A DNA stretch of 64,000 nt from JAFKKS01 sp039808325 (lineage in GTDB: Bacteria; Pseudomonadota; Alphaproteobacteria; Rhizobiales; Xanthobacteraceae). Shown in pieces: positions 52,292-61,639 of the stretch. The position numbers were made by a program, and so were the translations under genes. The notes beneath the pieces were generated by a model that saw nothing but the letters and a program-made list of their open reading frames with translations, made no database searches and had not been told where the DNA came from. Location: NCBI GenBank assembly GCA_039808325.1, contig JBDHSU010000005.1, positions 1 through 64,000 on the forward strand, read 5' to 3'. Every line of letters starts with the position of its first letter. The first letter of the stretch is position 1.

Positions 52292-53053
52292 CTACCTTCG
52301 CATCCGCCGGTCGAGCGCCAGCAGCAGGCTGTTGGCGGTGATGGCGAACACCACGACCACGAGGATCACGGCCGTCGTCATGCGCACATTGTGCAGGTTG
52401 ATGCCGTTGATGATGAGGAAGCCGAGGCCGCGTTGAGAGGCGAACATCTCGCCGATCAGCACGCCCAGCAGCGTCAGCGAGAACCCGACGCGGATGCCGG
52501 TGATGATCTCGGGCATCACCGCCGGCATCAACACCGTGCGGACCGTCTGCCATTGCGACAGCCGCATCACGCGCGCCGTGCGCAGCAGCACCGGATTGAT
52601 GTTCTTCACCGCGTTGAGCGTGAACAGGATGATCGGGATGATGCCGTGCATCACGCCGAACGCGACTTTCGCGGAAATGCCGAGGCCGAAGATCAACAGC
52701 ACCAGCGGATAGAGCGTGATTTTCGGGATGGTGTAGAGCGCGACCAGGATCGGTTCGCCGACGTCGCCGGCAAAGCGCTGTAGGCCGAGGAAGAGGCCGA
52801 GCGCCAATCCGAGGGCGATCGAGATGACAAGCGCATAGGCGAAGGCGACGAGCGTCGCCTGCACATGCGTCCAGAAGCTTTGCGTGGTGACGAGCGTCGC
52901 CGCGTATCGCAGCGTCTGTATCGGCGATGTGATCGCCGAGTCGCCGACCCAGGCGTAGACGGCCTGCCAGCCGGCGACGACGACGGCGACGATGATCAGC
53001 GAATCGAGGATACGCGAATCGAACGGCGAACGGGCCGCCGGCTGTGCGCTCAT
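52292..53053 (-). CDS. NitT/TauT-type ABC transporter permease (second)
   Basis: 253-aa BPD_transp_1 permease with about six TM helices. The ATPase-docking loop lies around LRTARVMRLSQWQTVRTVLM (EAA-like). ATG at 53053 overlaps the TGA of the first permease (ATGA). Last gene of the substrate-binding protein-ATPase-permease-permease operon. Confidence 0.9.
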   Translation of the reverse strand: MSAQPAARSPFDSRILDSLIIVAVVVAGWQAVYAWVGDSAITSPIQTLRYAATLVTTQSFWTHVQATLVAFAYALVISIALGLALGLFLGLQRFAGDVGEPILVALYTIPKITLYPLVLLIFGLGISAKVAFGVMHGIIPIILFTLNAVKNINPVLLRTARVMRLSQWQTVRTVLMPAVMPEIITGIRVGFSLTLLGVLIGEMFASQRGLGFLIINGINLHNVRMTTAVILVVVVFAITANSLLLALDRRMRR

Positions 53054-53811
53054 GCCCGCGCCCTCCGCTTGAGGAGGCGCTGCTCCCACATATGCAGGAT
53101 CGCGTTCATCACCGTGACGACGACGAGGACGAACATCATCAGCGCGTACATCGTGTCATTGTCGAAGTTCTGGTAGGCGTAGGCGATCGAGAAACCGAGG
53201 CCGCCGCCGGAGAGGATGAACTCGCCGGCGATGATGCCGATGAAGGCATAGGCCAGCGCGAGCTTGAGGCCGGTGAAGAGGTACGGCGCGGCGCTGGGCA
53301 GCGTCAGCAGCATGACCGTGGACAGTGGGCTCATGCGGTAGATTTTCGCCGTCTTGACGAGGACGCGCGGCACCCGGTCGAGGCCGTTGAGCGTGCTGAT
53401 CACCATCGCGGCGGTCGCGAACACGACGCCGATGGCGATCAGCGGAATGGTGTTGAGCCCGAACAGGGCGATCAGCAGCGGATAAAAGACGAAGAACGGG
53501 ATCGAGTAGTACGAGGCGAGGAGCGGATCGAGCGCGCGGCGCACGCGCGGCAAGGCATGCACCAGCGCGCCGATGCCCAGGCCGACGGTGACGGAGAACA
53601 CGAAGGCGATCGCGACGGTGGAGAAGGTCTGGATGATATCGTTCGTCATCTGGCCTGACGCCAGAATCTCATAGAGCTTCACCGCCATCGCGCTCGGCGG
53701 GATCATCGTGAGCGGATTGATGATCTTTGTCCGGCACAGGACCTCGAGCAACAACACCGAGCCCACGATCAGGGCGATCCGCGACCAGCCGACTTTTGCC
53801 GCGCGCGTCAC
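53050..53811 (-). CDS. NitT/TauT-type ABC transporter permease (first)
   Basis: 253-aa six-TM permease with the coupling loop VLVKTAKIYRMSPLSTVMLL. The GTG at 53811 overlaps the ATPase TGA (GTGA), so this start is preferred over longer frames. Pairs with the second permease as a heterodimer, as two different permeases are encoded. Confidence 0.88.
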   Translation of the reverse strand: MTRAAKVGWSRIALIVGSVLLLEVLCRTKIINPLTMIPPSAMAVKLYEILASGQMTNDIIQTFSTVAIAFVFSVTVGLGIGALVHALPRVRRALDPLLASYYSIPFFVFYPLLIALFGLNTIPLIAIGVVFATAAMVISTLNGLDRVPRVLVKTAKIYRMSPLSTVMLLTLPSAAPYLFTGLKLALAYAFIGIIAGEFILSGGGLGFSIAYAYQNFDNDTMYALMMFVLVVVTVMNAILHMWEQRLLKRRARA

Positions 53812-54671
53812 GTGTCCGCTCTTTGCGTGAGGCCTTCGCGAGAGCCGATGGCCTTCAGCGATTCGCCGCGCAGAAGCGACCACAGTTTTCCCGTCAAAGT
53901 TCCGAAAGCCGAATCGGCGACGATGCGGCTGTCGCGTTCACGCGGCCAGCCGGTCGTGAGGACGTCGATGAAACGGCCGGGCCGCGCCGACATGACGCCG
54001 ACCCGATCGGACAGCATCGCCGCTTCGTCGAGTGCGTGCGTGATCAGCATTACGGTCGCGTTCGTCTCGCGCCACAGCCGCAGCAACTCGTCGCCCATCA
54101 GCAGCCGTGTCTGCTGATCGAGCGCGCCGAACGGCTCGTCGAGCAGGATCAGGCGCGGCTGCATCACCAGCGTGCGCGCGATGCAGACGCGCTGGCGCAT
54201 GCCGCCGGAAAGCTGCGCCGGATAAGCTTTGGTGAAGTCCTTCAAACCCATGAAGCCGATGGCGTAAGTGACGCGCCGCTCGATTTCGGCGGCGTCGACG
54301 CCGGCGCGGCGCAGCCCGAACGCGACGTTGTCGTGTACGGTGAGCCAGGGAAACGACGCGTCCTCCTGGAAGACGACGCCGACCCCATCCGGCACCGTGC
54401 CGTGCACCGGATTGCCCTCGAAGGTGATCGTGCCGTCGGTCGGCGGGTTCAGGCCGGCAAGCACGTCGAGCAACGTCGACTTGCCGCAGCCGGAGGGGCC
54501 GACCACGGCGAGGAACTCGCCGTGGCCGATATCGAGGTCGACGGGACCGAGCGCGTGCACGGCCATCGCGCCCGGATAGACGCGCGTCACGCCGCGCAGG
54601 ACGGCATGGGCGCCGCGACGATCCTGGTCCGTCGTCGCCGGCGCCGATCCGGAAGCGCCATCGCGCATCAT
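53808..54671 (-). CDS. NitT/TauT-type ABC transporter ATP-binding protein
   Basis: 287 aa. Walker A VGPSGCGKSTLLDVLAG, Q-loop VFQEDASFPWLTV, signature LSGGMRQRVCIARTL, Walker B LILLDEPFGALD and H-loop ITHALDEA, as in SsuB/TauB. ATG at 54671 overlaps the binding-protein TGA. Operates with the neighbouring permeases and binding protein. Confidence 0.93.
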   Translation of the reverse strand: MMRDGASGSAPATTDQDRRGAHAVLRGVTRVYPGAMAVHALGPVDLDIGHGEFLAVVGPSGCGKSTLLDVLAGLNPPTDGTITFEGNPVHGTVPDGVGVVFQEDASFPWLTVHDNVAFGLRRAGVDAAEIERRVTYAIGFMGLKDFTKAYPAQLSGGMRQRVCIARTLVMQPRLILLDEPFGALDQQTRLLMGDELLRLWRETNATVMLITHALDEAAMLSDRVGVMSARPGRFIDVLTTGWPRERDSRIVADSAFGTLTGKLWSLLRGESLKAIGSREGLTQRADT

Positions 54672-55660
54672 TGCGTCTTTGCAAGGTCCTTCGGAAGGAA
54701 CGAAGTGTCCACCATCGCCTTCCAATCCGGCGGCGCCTTCAGCGTGCCGACGAGCTGCATGCCTTCCGCCATGCGGTTCATGCCGTCATAGTTCAGCGCG
54801 CCGTTGCCCCAGTATTTGATCTCCAGGAAGTGCTTGAACACGTTGGTGTAGAGCTTGGCATCGCCGTTGTACGCCTTCGCGACGATCGCGGCGGACTCCT
54901 CCGGGTGTTTCGTGATGTATTCGACGCCCTCGCGGCGGCCCTCGATGATGCCGCGCAGCTTGTCGCCACCCGTTTTCGCGAATTCTTCCGTGGTCACGAG
55001 CACCGTCTGCGTCATCTGCGGCGGGAAGCAGTCGCCCGACCAGAACAGCGGCCGGACCTTGTCCTTGTTCTCCGACCACAACGGCTCGGAGTTCATTCCC
55101 GCGTCCACCGCCTTGTTGATCACGGCGGAAAGGTTGGCGCCGTTGTCGCCGGCCGGGAGAAGCTTCACGTCCTTCGGGTCGATCTTCGCCGACTTGAGAC
55201 ACATCAGGATCAGCATGTTGGTGACGGATCCGGGCGATGTGTAGCTCACCTTCTTGCCGACGACGTCCTTGATCGATTTGAGCGCGGAATCCGGCTGTGT
55301 GATCCAGAGGATGTCGGCCACGGTCTCGACGCCGCCGCCGATGATCTTCAACGGCTGCCCGCGATTGATCGCCAGCACCGCTGCCGGGAGCGCGACCTCG
55401 CCGAACGGCAGTTCGCCGGCCAGGGTGTTGCGCACGGAGGTACCGCCGCCCGCGGAGGTGAGGATGCCCGTGATGTCGACACCGTGTTTCTTGAAGAAGC
55501 CCTTCTCCATCGCGACGGCATATGGCGCGCCGTAGAAGGCGGAGCCCCAGTGGGTCACGGTGATCGTCTCGGCTGCCGCGCCGGCGCTGAACGTTGCGGC
55601 GGCCGCCAATCCCAGAGCGAAGGCCACAGGGCGCGCGGCCCCGATGAAGGTTCCGGCCAT
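54668..55660 (-). CDS. NitT/TauT-type ABC transporter substrate-binding protein
   Basis: 330-aa exported protein: signal peptide ending near FSAGAAAETITVTHWGS, then the NMT1/ThiY-like fold with YAVAMEKGFFKKHGVDITGI and GGGTSVRNTLAGELPFGEVA. This subfamily binds small acids, sulfonates or pyrimidine-type ligands; the ligand is unpredictable. First gene of a tightly overlapping four-gene operon. Given its place between acid-metabolism genes, import of an organic acid is a reasonable guess. Confidence 0.9.
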   Translation of the reverse strand: MAGTFIGAARPVAFALGLAAAATFSAGAAAETITVTHWGSAFYGAPYAVAMEKGFFKKHGVDITGILTSAGGGTSVRNTLAGELPFGEVALPAAVLAINRGQPLKIIGGGVETVADILWITQPDSALKSIKDVVGKKVSYTSPGSVTNMLILMCLKSAKIDPKDVKLLPAGDNGANLSAVINKAVDAGMNSEPLWSENKDKVRPLFWSGDCFPPQMTQTVLVTTEEFAKTGGDKLRGIIEGRREGVEYITKHPEESAAIVAKAYNGDAKLYTNVFKHFLEIKYWGNGALNYDGMNRMAEGMQLVGTLKAPPDWKAMVDTSFLPKDLAKTQ

Positions 55661-55740
55661 CGTATTCCTCCCGTTTGTTTCTGTTTGCGACCGGTATAGT
55701 GCAGCGCGCGGATGACGGCTTCAAGGCCTCGCCGTGACTA

Positions 55741-57150
55741 TCAGGCGTGTCCCTCCGTCGGAGCGTCGAACGCCAGATCGCCGATGAAAGCCAGGACGCC
55801 ATCGCCGTCGAGCTTGCCGACGCGGCGCGCGGTCGCGATGAGGCCGTCGGCGCGGGCGGCGGGCAGGACGTGCCTGAGGCAGTCGCGCGCTTTGTTGACC
55901 AGCCGTTCCGGCTCGGCGCGATGGCCCCAGGAGCCTGGCGGGCCGTCGCACATGCCGTCGAGTTTTCGGCCGTCTTCCAATTCGACTTCGATGTCGACGC
56001 GCATCTCGTGCCAGCGGCCGCTGCGCTTCGGGTCGCCATCGATGATGAAGCGAGGCAGCAGCGCGACCATGTCGGACGCGAAACGGCGCTCGTCGGTAAA
56101 GCTGTCGACGCCGACGCGGCCGTCGAGCAATGCCGCCGCCGCCGTGTATTGGAAGCTGAACTTGCCGGCGAGTCCCGTCCGCGGATTGGGGCGGTCGACG
56201 TAAGGCATGTACGGTCCGATGATCCGCACGCTGCGGATGGTGGCGCGGGGCGGCATCTTCTCGCGTGCCGCCAGCGCGGCGGTGATGACGAAATGCGTGC
56301 CGTACTGGCTCGGATAGAACTTCGTGGCAGGGCCGGGATCGACGACATGCATCGTCGGCGCGGGGGCGGTGAGCAGTTGCGCCGAATAGCTGCCGCCGAA
56401 GAATGCCGCCGCATAGCCGCGCGGCGGCGCCAGGGCGTCGGCGTCGGCGGTGAAGCCGCGCGACGCCATCAGCGCGGATTCAAGCCCCGATGCCGCCGCC
56501 TGCCCGCAATGCAACGCTTTCGTCATGCTCCCGGCGTTGGCCTGGATCGCGCCGGCCCGTGACGCCGCGATGCCGAGCGCATTCACCAGCGCGTCCGCGT
56601 CGAGGCCAAGCAGGTAACCGCAGGCGACCGCGCTGCCGAGCGGCCCGACGACGCCGGGCGGGTGGAACGTGAGATGCCCCGGCTCATATTGTCCGGACGC
56701 GATGCGCAAGCGGGCCTGCGTCTCGATGCCGAGCGCAAGCGCGGCGAGCAACGATTGGCCCGACAGCGGCGGCGCATCGGGGCGCGCCGCGGCGGCGCCG
56801 CGCGCGCGCATTTCGATCAGCGCGAACAGGGCAGGCAGCACCGTCGACAGCGAATGGTTGGCCGGGTTCCACATCGGCTCGTAGTCGAGCACGTGCATGG
56901 ACGCGCCGTTCGCGCGGGCAGCCTCCGGTCCGGAGACGCGCGCCCGCCGCCCGATGACGGTCGCGACAGGTGCCGCCTCGGTCGCGACCGCCATATCGCC
57001 GAGAATGCGCGGTCCGGGCTCGCATGATCCGAGCGCGGCGACGGCGACGCCATCAAGCACGAGATTGCTCGCCGCCTCCTGCACGGCGGCGGAATGGGCC
57101 TGCGGCACGAGCGACAGGAGGTGTTCGATGAAACCCTTTGTCTCGCTCAT
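55741..57150 (-). CDS. MmgE/PrpD family dehydratase-like protein
   Basis: 469 aa. Family blocks: NLVLDGVAVAALGSCEPGPR, NHSLSTVLPALFAL, HPPGVVGPLGSAVACGYLLG and SMTKALHCGQAAASGLESAL. The family includes 2-methylcitrate dehydratase, cis-aconitate decarboxylase and iminodisuccinate epimerase. The ATG at 57150 overlaps the stop of the second lyase gene, so the two are translated together: a dehydratase with a C-C lyase, as in methylcitrate breakdown. Exact substrate unknown. Confidence 0.88.
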   Translation of the reverse strand: MSETKGFIEHLLSLVPQAHSAAVQEAASNLVLDGVAVAALGSCEPGPRILGDMAVATEAAPVATVIGRRARVSGPEAARANGASMHVLDYEPMWNPANHSLSTVLPALFALIEMRARGAAAARPDAPPLSGQSLLAALALGIETQARLRIASGQYEPGHLTFHPPGVVGPLGSAVACGYLLGLDADALVNALGIAASRAGAIQANAGSMTKALHCGQAAASGLESALMASRGFTADADALAPPRGYAAAFFGGSYSAQLLTAPAPTMHVVDPGPATKFYPSQYGTHFVITAALAAREKMPPRATIRSVRIIGPYMPYVDRPNPRTGLAGKFSFQYTAAAALLDGRVGVDSFTDERRFASDMVALLPRFIIDGDPKRSGRWHEMRVDIEVELEDGRKLDGMCDGPPGSWGHRAEPERLVNKARDCLRHVLPAARADGLIATARRVGKLDGDGVLAFIGDLAFDAPTEGHA

Positions 57151-58061
57151 CGCCCGGCCCCTTTCGTCGCTTCGGTTTGCTCCGAAGGCGTCCGGTAGCG
57201 TGCCTCGAGCGCCATATAGCGCGCATGATCGACGAGGTCCTGCCGATCCTTGAATGAGATCACCTGCGCCTCCGCGCCGGCGAGCGAGCCGTGCGACTTG
57301 AGATGCGCCATGACGCTCTTCATCGCCAGCATGGAGGCCTGCAGCGCCGCGTTCGCGTAGAGGATCGCGGCGAACCCCATGGCCGCCAGTTCCTCGCGCG
57401 GGAACAGCGGCGTCTTGCCGCCGAACACCAGGTTGCAGATGTGGATGCCGGGGACGGCGCGCGGAATGCGGCGAAGCTCATCGACGTTCTGCGGCGCCTC
57501 GACGAAGAGAACGTCCGCGCCGGCCTCCTGATAAGCGGCGGCGCGCTCCAGCGCATCCTCGAAGCCCGTCACCGCCCGCGCGTCGGTGCGGGCGATGATC
57601 ATCATGTCGGGGTCGAGCCGAGCGTCGACGGCGGCCTTGACCTTCTGCACCATCTCGTCGCGCGAAACGACTTCCTTGCCTTCGAAGTGTCCGCAGCGTT
57701 TGGGAAAGACCTGATCCTCGATCTGGATCGCGCTCGCGCCGGCGCGCTCGAACAGGCGTACCGTACGCCCGAGATTGACGGCGTTGCCGAAGCCGGTGTC
57801 GCCGTCGACGACGATCGGCACACGCACCGCGTCGCGGATGGCCATGACGTGCTCCGCGACTTCCGTTGCCGTCGTGAGCCCGACATCCGGCGCGCCGAGA
57901 TAGGCATTGGCGACGCCGGCGCCGGTCACGTAGACCGCCTCGAATCCGGCCCCTTCGATGATCCGGGCGGTCAGGGCATTCGGCGCGCCGGGGATGATGA
58001 GGCCGGCGCCCGCTTTCATCAGGCGCCGCAGCGCCGCGTTCTGTTCCCCTGCTTCAGCCAT
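57147..58061 (-). CDS. second isocitrate lyase/PEP mutase superfamily C-C lyase
   Basis: 304 aa from the ATG at 58061, which has AAAGG about 9 nt upstream. Metal site VVDGDTGFGNA and lyase motif FPKRCGH with Cys123 are intact, as in methylisocitrate lyase PrpB. It differs clearly from the first copy (49198) and so is not a recent duplicate. It starts the operon with the MmgE/PrpD gene (4-nt overlap) and is divergent from folE. Confidence 0.87.
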   Translation of the reverse strand: MAEAGEQNAALRRLMKAGAGLIIPGAPNALTARIIEGAGFEAVYVTGAGVANAYLGAPDVGLTTATEVAEHVMAIRDAVRVPIVVDGDTGFGNAVNLGRTVRLFERAGASAIQIEDQVFPKRCGHFEGKEVVSRDEMVQKVKAAVDARLDPDMMIIARTDARAVTGFEDALERAAAYQEAGADVLFVEAPQNVDELRRIPRAVPGIHICNLVFGGKTPLFPREELAAMGFAAILYANAALQASMLAMKSVMAHLKSHGSLAGAEAQVISFKDRQDLVDHARYMALEARYRTPSEQTEATKGAGR

Positions 58062-58254
58062 GGCCGCCAGCCTTTCGTTCGCGGGTGGTGACAAAGTTGG
58101 GCAACTGACCTAACCCAGCGACGGGCGATCGGCCAGCCTTGTATCCCATGGTATGCGCTCCCGTCAGGGCTGCGATCCGCGGCTCTTCGCAGATGCGAGC
58201 AGCGCGGCTTATGATGGCGGACTCTGCCTGAAGGGCGTGAATAAGGAGACGGCG

Positions 58255-58899
58255 ATGGCGAAAGCCACAAAAACAACCCGCAAACCCGAGAAGCAGGCGG
58301 CAGCGCCGGGGCGCCCGACCCGCGCGGAAAGCGAGGACGCGGTCCGTACCCTGATCCGCTGGGCCGGCGACGACCCTGATCGCGAGGGGTTGCGGGCAAC
58401 GCCGAGCCGGGTCGTGCGCGCTTTCGAGGAGTGGTTCGCCGGCTATCGTCAGGATCCGCACGAATTTCTCAACCGCACCTTCTCGGAAGTCGGCGGCTAT
58501 GACGAGATGGTCGTGCTCCGCAATATCCGTTTCGAAAGCCATTGCGAGCATCACATCGCGCCGATCATCGGGCGAGTGCATATCGGCTACCTTCCGACCA
58601 ATCGCGTCGTCGGTATCTCGAAGCTCGCGCGCCTGATCGAGGTGTATTCCAAGCGCCTGCAGATCCAGGAACGGCTGACGGCGGAGATCGCGCATGCGCT
58701 CAACGATGTGCTGCGGCCGCAAGGCGTCGGCGTGATCGTCGAGGCTTCGCACGAATGCATGACGACGCGCGGCGTTCACAAGACCGACGTGACGATGGTG
58801 ACCAGCGAGATGCTCGGCGTGTTCCGCACGAATTCGGAAACGCGCAACGAATTCCTTGCCGCCATCGGCCCCGCCCGCGCGACGCGTAACGGGCACTAA
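58255..58899 (+). CDS. folE: GTP cyclohydrolase I
   Basis: 214-aa enzyme making dihydroneopterin triphosphate for folate. RTLIRWAGDDPDREGLRATP, ESHCEHHIAPIIGRVHIGY (zinc ligands Cys and His), LQIQERLTAEIAHAL and EASHECMTTRGVHK are all typical of the zinc-dependent FolE1. ATG at 58255 with AAGGAG 8 nt upstream. It separates the lyase operon from the CoA-transferase gene, which begins 25 nt after its stop. Confidence 0.97.
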   Translation: MAKATKTTRKPEKQAAAPGRPTRAESEDAVRTLIRWAGDDPDREGLRATPSRVVRAFEEWFAGYRQDPHEFLNRTFSEVGGYDEMVVLRNIRFESHCEHHIAPIIGRVHIGYLPTNRVVGISKLARLIEVYSKRLQIQERLTAEIAHALNDVLRPQGVGVIVEASHECMTTRGVHKTDVTMVTSEMLGVFRTNSETRNEFLAAIGPARATRNGH

Positions 58900-58924
58900 G
58901 CTCCATCAACCTCCAAAGGGTGAC

Positions 58925-60145
58925 ATGTACCAACTTCTCAAAGGCATGCGCGTCGTCGAAGGGTCTTCGTTCGTCGCTGCTCCCTCCTGCGCGCTGCATC
59001 TGCTGCAACTCGGCGCGGAAGTCATTCGTTTCGATCACGTCGCCGGCGGACCGGACTTCAACCGCTGGCCGTTGTCCGGCGATGGCGCGAGCTTCTATTG
59101 GGAGGGCCTGAACAAGGGCAAGAAATCGATCGCGATCGATCTATCCAAGCCGGAAGGGCGCGAGCTTGCGGTCCGGATCGCCACCGCGCCGGGGGAGAAC
59201 GCCGGTCTGTTCGTGACCAACTATCCGGCCGACGGGTTTTTGTCGCATGCCAGGCTTGCTGCGCGTCGCCCCGATATCATCACCGTCCGCGTGATGGGCT
59301 GGGCGGATGGGACGACCGCCGTCGACTACACCATCAACGCGGCGATCGGCCTGCCGCTGATGACCGGGCCCGCGAGTCTCGGCAGCGAGCCGGTCAATCA
59401 CGTGTTGCCGGCGTGGGATCTGTTGACCGGCGCAACGGCCGCCTACGCGCTGCTTGCCGCCGAACGCTTCCGCCGCGACACCGGCAAGGGGCAGGAATTG
59501 CGCATTCCGCTCGGCGATGTCGCCATGGCGACGCTCGGGCATCTCGGCCAGATCGCGGAGGTGTCGGCTTCGGGCGCGGACCGGCCCCGCATGGGCAATG
59601 CGCTTTACGGCGCGTTCGGGCGGGATTTCGTCACGTCGGACGGCGAACGGATGATGATCATTGCGATCACCCCGCGGCAGTGGAGCGGAATGCTGAAGGC
59701 GCTCGGTCTCGTGGAGGCGGTTGACGCGATCGAGAGGGAGCTCGGCGTATCCTTCGCCAAGGACGAGGGCGTGCGTTTCACCCATCGCGAACGTCTGTTC
59801 CCCCTGATCGAAGCGGCCGTCGCGCAGCGCGCATTCTCCGATCTCGCCGCCGCCTTCGAGGCGCACGAGATGTGCTGGGGGCCGTATCGGACCGTCCACG
59901 GGGCGCTGCGGTCCGACCCGCGTTTCTCCGCCGAGAACCCGATGTTCCGCTCGGTCGCACACCCGGCGGGAACCTACCTCACGCCGGGCTCGCCGGTGAC
60001 CGCCAGCGGCGAAAGCCGAGGGGCCCCCGCGCGTGCCCCGAAGCTCGGCGAGCATACCGAGGAGGTTCTCTCCGCGGTCCTCAACCTCAGTGGCGGCGAG
60101 ATCGCCAAGCTGCACGACCAAGGGCTTGTCGCTTCGCCCCGGTGA
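58925..60145 (+). CDS. CaiB/BaiF CoA-transferase, 2-methylfumaryl-CoA isomerase (Mct)-like
   Basis: 406 aa. LLKGMRVVEGSSFVAAPSCA, GLNKGKKSIAIDLSKPEGRE, VNHVLPAWDLLTGATAAYAL, and PRMGNALYGAFGRDF parallel the Chloroflexus intramolecular CoA transferase that converts mesaconyl-C1-CoA to mesaconyl-C4-CoA, as I remember that sequence. The catalytic Asp usual for type III transferases is expected near the LLTGATAAYAL block. ATG at 58925 (MYQLLKGMRV). It follows folE by 25 nt. Substrate is inferred. Confidence 0.82.
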   Translation: MYQLLKGMRVVEGSSFVAAPSCALHLLQLGAEVIRFDHVAGGPDFNRWPLSGDGASFYWEGLNKGKKSIAIDLSKPEGRELAVRIATAPGENAGLFVTNYPADGFLSHARLAARRPDIITVRVMGWADGTTAVDYTINAAIGLPLMTGPASLGSEPVNHVLPAWDLLTGATAAYALLAAERFRRDTGKGQELRIPLGDVAMATLGHLGQIAEVSASGADRPRMGNALYGAFGRDFVTSDGERMMIIAITPRQWSGMLKALGLVEAVDAIERELGVSFAKDEGVRFTHRERLFPLIEAAVAQRAFSDLAAAFEAHEMCWGPYRTVHGALRSDPRFSAENPMFRSVAHPAGTYLTPGSPVTASGESRGAPARAPKLGEHTEEVLSAVLNLSGGEIAKLHDQGLVASPR

Positions 60146-60148
60146 TCC

Positions 60149-61639
60149 TCAGAGGAAGAACAGCCACGTGCAGAGCAGGAACGTCGGGATCAGGATGCCG
60201 CCGGACCACAGCATATAGCCGAAAAACGAGGGCATCTTGACGCCGTTGTCGCGCGCGATGGCGTAGACCATGAAGTTCGGCGCGTTTCCGATATAGGTGT
60301 TGGCGCCCATATAGACGGCGCCGAGCGAGATCGCTGCAAGCGTCGGCGCGAGCGTCGTCATAAGTTGCTGCGCGTCGCCGCCCGCAAGCTCGAAGAACAC
60401 CAGGTAGGTCGGTGCGTTGTCGAGGAACGAAGAGAGCGCGCCGGTGAGCCAGAAATAGGCGGCGTTGTTGGCGCTGCCGTCTGGGTTCGTCACCATGGCG
60501 AGCAGTGGCGCGAGCGCGCCGTGTGTTCCCGCGTGCAGGATCGCGATGACCGGCACGAGGCAGATGAAGATGGCGATGAAGAGAAAGCCCACCTCTTTAA
60601 TCGGCCCCCAGGTGAATCCGTTCGATTCGCGGTAGGAGCGCGGCGTCAGCCATAGCGATGCGAAAGCCGCGCAAAGGAAAATGACGTCGCGCAGGAGGTC
60701 CTGCGCCTCAAGTTTGATGTCGCCGATCGGAAACGCGATGCCGGGCTTCCAGTAGGCGCTCATCAGGATGGCGGCGATGACGATCGCGATGAAGACGAGG
60801 TTGACGAGGCCGTGCAGACGCAACGGCGAGTCAGGGCTCGGATCGCGCAAGGCCGGAAGGGGTTTGTCCCGCCGGTAAAGGATCGTGTCGATGACGAAGA
60901 ACAGCGCCAGCAGCAACGCCGCGACCAGCGTGGTCTCGCGGAACAGGTGAGTGGTCGTCCAGAAGAAGTCCACGCCCTTGAGAAAGCCGACGAACAGCGG
61001 CGGATCGCCGAGCGGAGTCAGCGATCCTCCGATATTCGATACGAGGAAGATGAAGAAGATGACGGTGTGGACGTTGTGCCGGCGCGCGTCGTTGGCGCGG
61101 ATAAGCGGCCGGATCAGAATCATCGACGCGCCGGTCGTGCCGACGAGACTCGCGAATACCGTGCCGATCGCGAGCATCAGCGTATTGACCGCGGGCGAGC
61201 CGTGCAGGTTGCCCGAAAGGTAGATGCCGCCGGCGATCGTATAGAGCGCGAACAGCAGCAGGATGAACGGCATGTATTCGAGCAGCAGCGTATGCAGCAG
61301 GGCCTGCGTTGCCGCGTTGCCGCCCGCGCTCAGGAACAGGGGAATGACGACGCAGGCCGACCAGAACGCGGCGAATTTTCCGAAGTGGTGCTCCCAAAGG
61401 TGCGGATAGAACAATGGCCCCGTGGCGATCGACAGCAGGATGCCGACGAAGGGGAGGGCCCACCACAGCGACATCGCGGCGCCGTTGAGACTTTCGGCCG
61501 CTTGCGCGGGCACGATGGCTCCGGCGCTGAGAAGCGCCGTTGCCGCCGCGATCAGGCCCGGTCGAAGCGCGCGCGCCGAAGGGGAGCCTTGAAGGCAACC
61601 CAGAACCCTGCGCCGCCGCGCCTCGCCGCCAAATCTCAT
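60149..61639 (-). CDS. NhaD-type sodium:proton antiporter / ArsB-CitM superfamily transporter
   Basis: 496 aa with about twelve hydrophobic segments. Diagnostic: FLVSNIGGSLTPLGDPPLFV and GALSSFLDNAPTYLVFFELA, plus YMGANTYIGNAPNFMVYAIA, typical of NhaD-like antiporters. ATG at 61639 is preferred for GGGGGA 6 nt upstream. A signal-like N-terminus ends near PAQAAESLNG. Convergent with the CoA-transferase gene (3-nt gap). Ion specificity is not certain; organic-anion transport is conceivable in this superfamily. Confidence 0.88.
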   Translation of the reverse strand: MRFGGEARRRRVLGCLQGSPSARALRPGLIAAATALLSAGAIVPAQAAESLNGAAMSLWWALPFVGILLSIATGPLFYPHLWEHHFGKFAAFWSACVVIPLFLSAGGNAATQALLHTLLLEYMPFILLLFALYTIAGGIYLSGNLHGSPAVNTLMLAIGTVFASLVGTTGASMILIRPLIRANDARRHNVHTVIFFIFLVSNIGGSLTPLGDPPLFVGFLKGVDFFWTTTHLFRETTLVAALLLALFFVIDTILYRRDKPLPALRDPSPDSPLRLHGLVNLVFIAIVIAAILMSAYWKPGIAFPIGDIKLEAQDLLRDVIFLCAAFASLWLTPRSYRESNGFTWGPIKEVGFLFIAIFICLVPVIAILHAGTHGALAPLLAMVTNPDGSANNAAYFWLTGALSSFLDNAPTYLVFFELAGGDAQQLMTTLAPTLAAISLGAVYMGANTYIGNAPNFMVYAIARDNGVKMPSFFGYMLWSGGILIPTFLLCTWLFFL

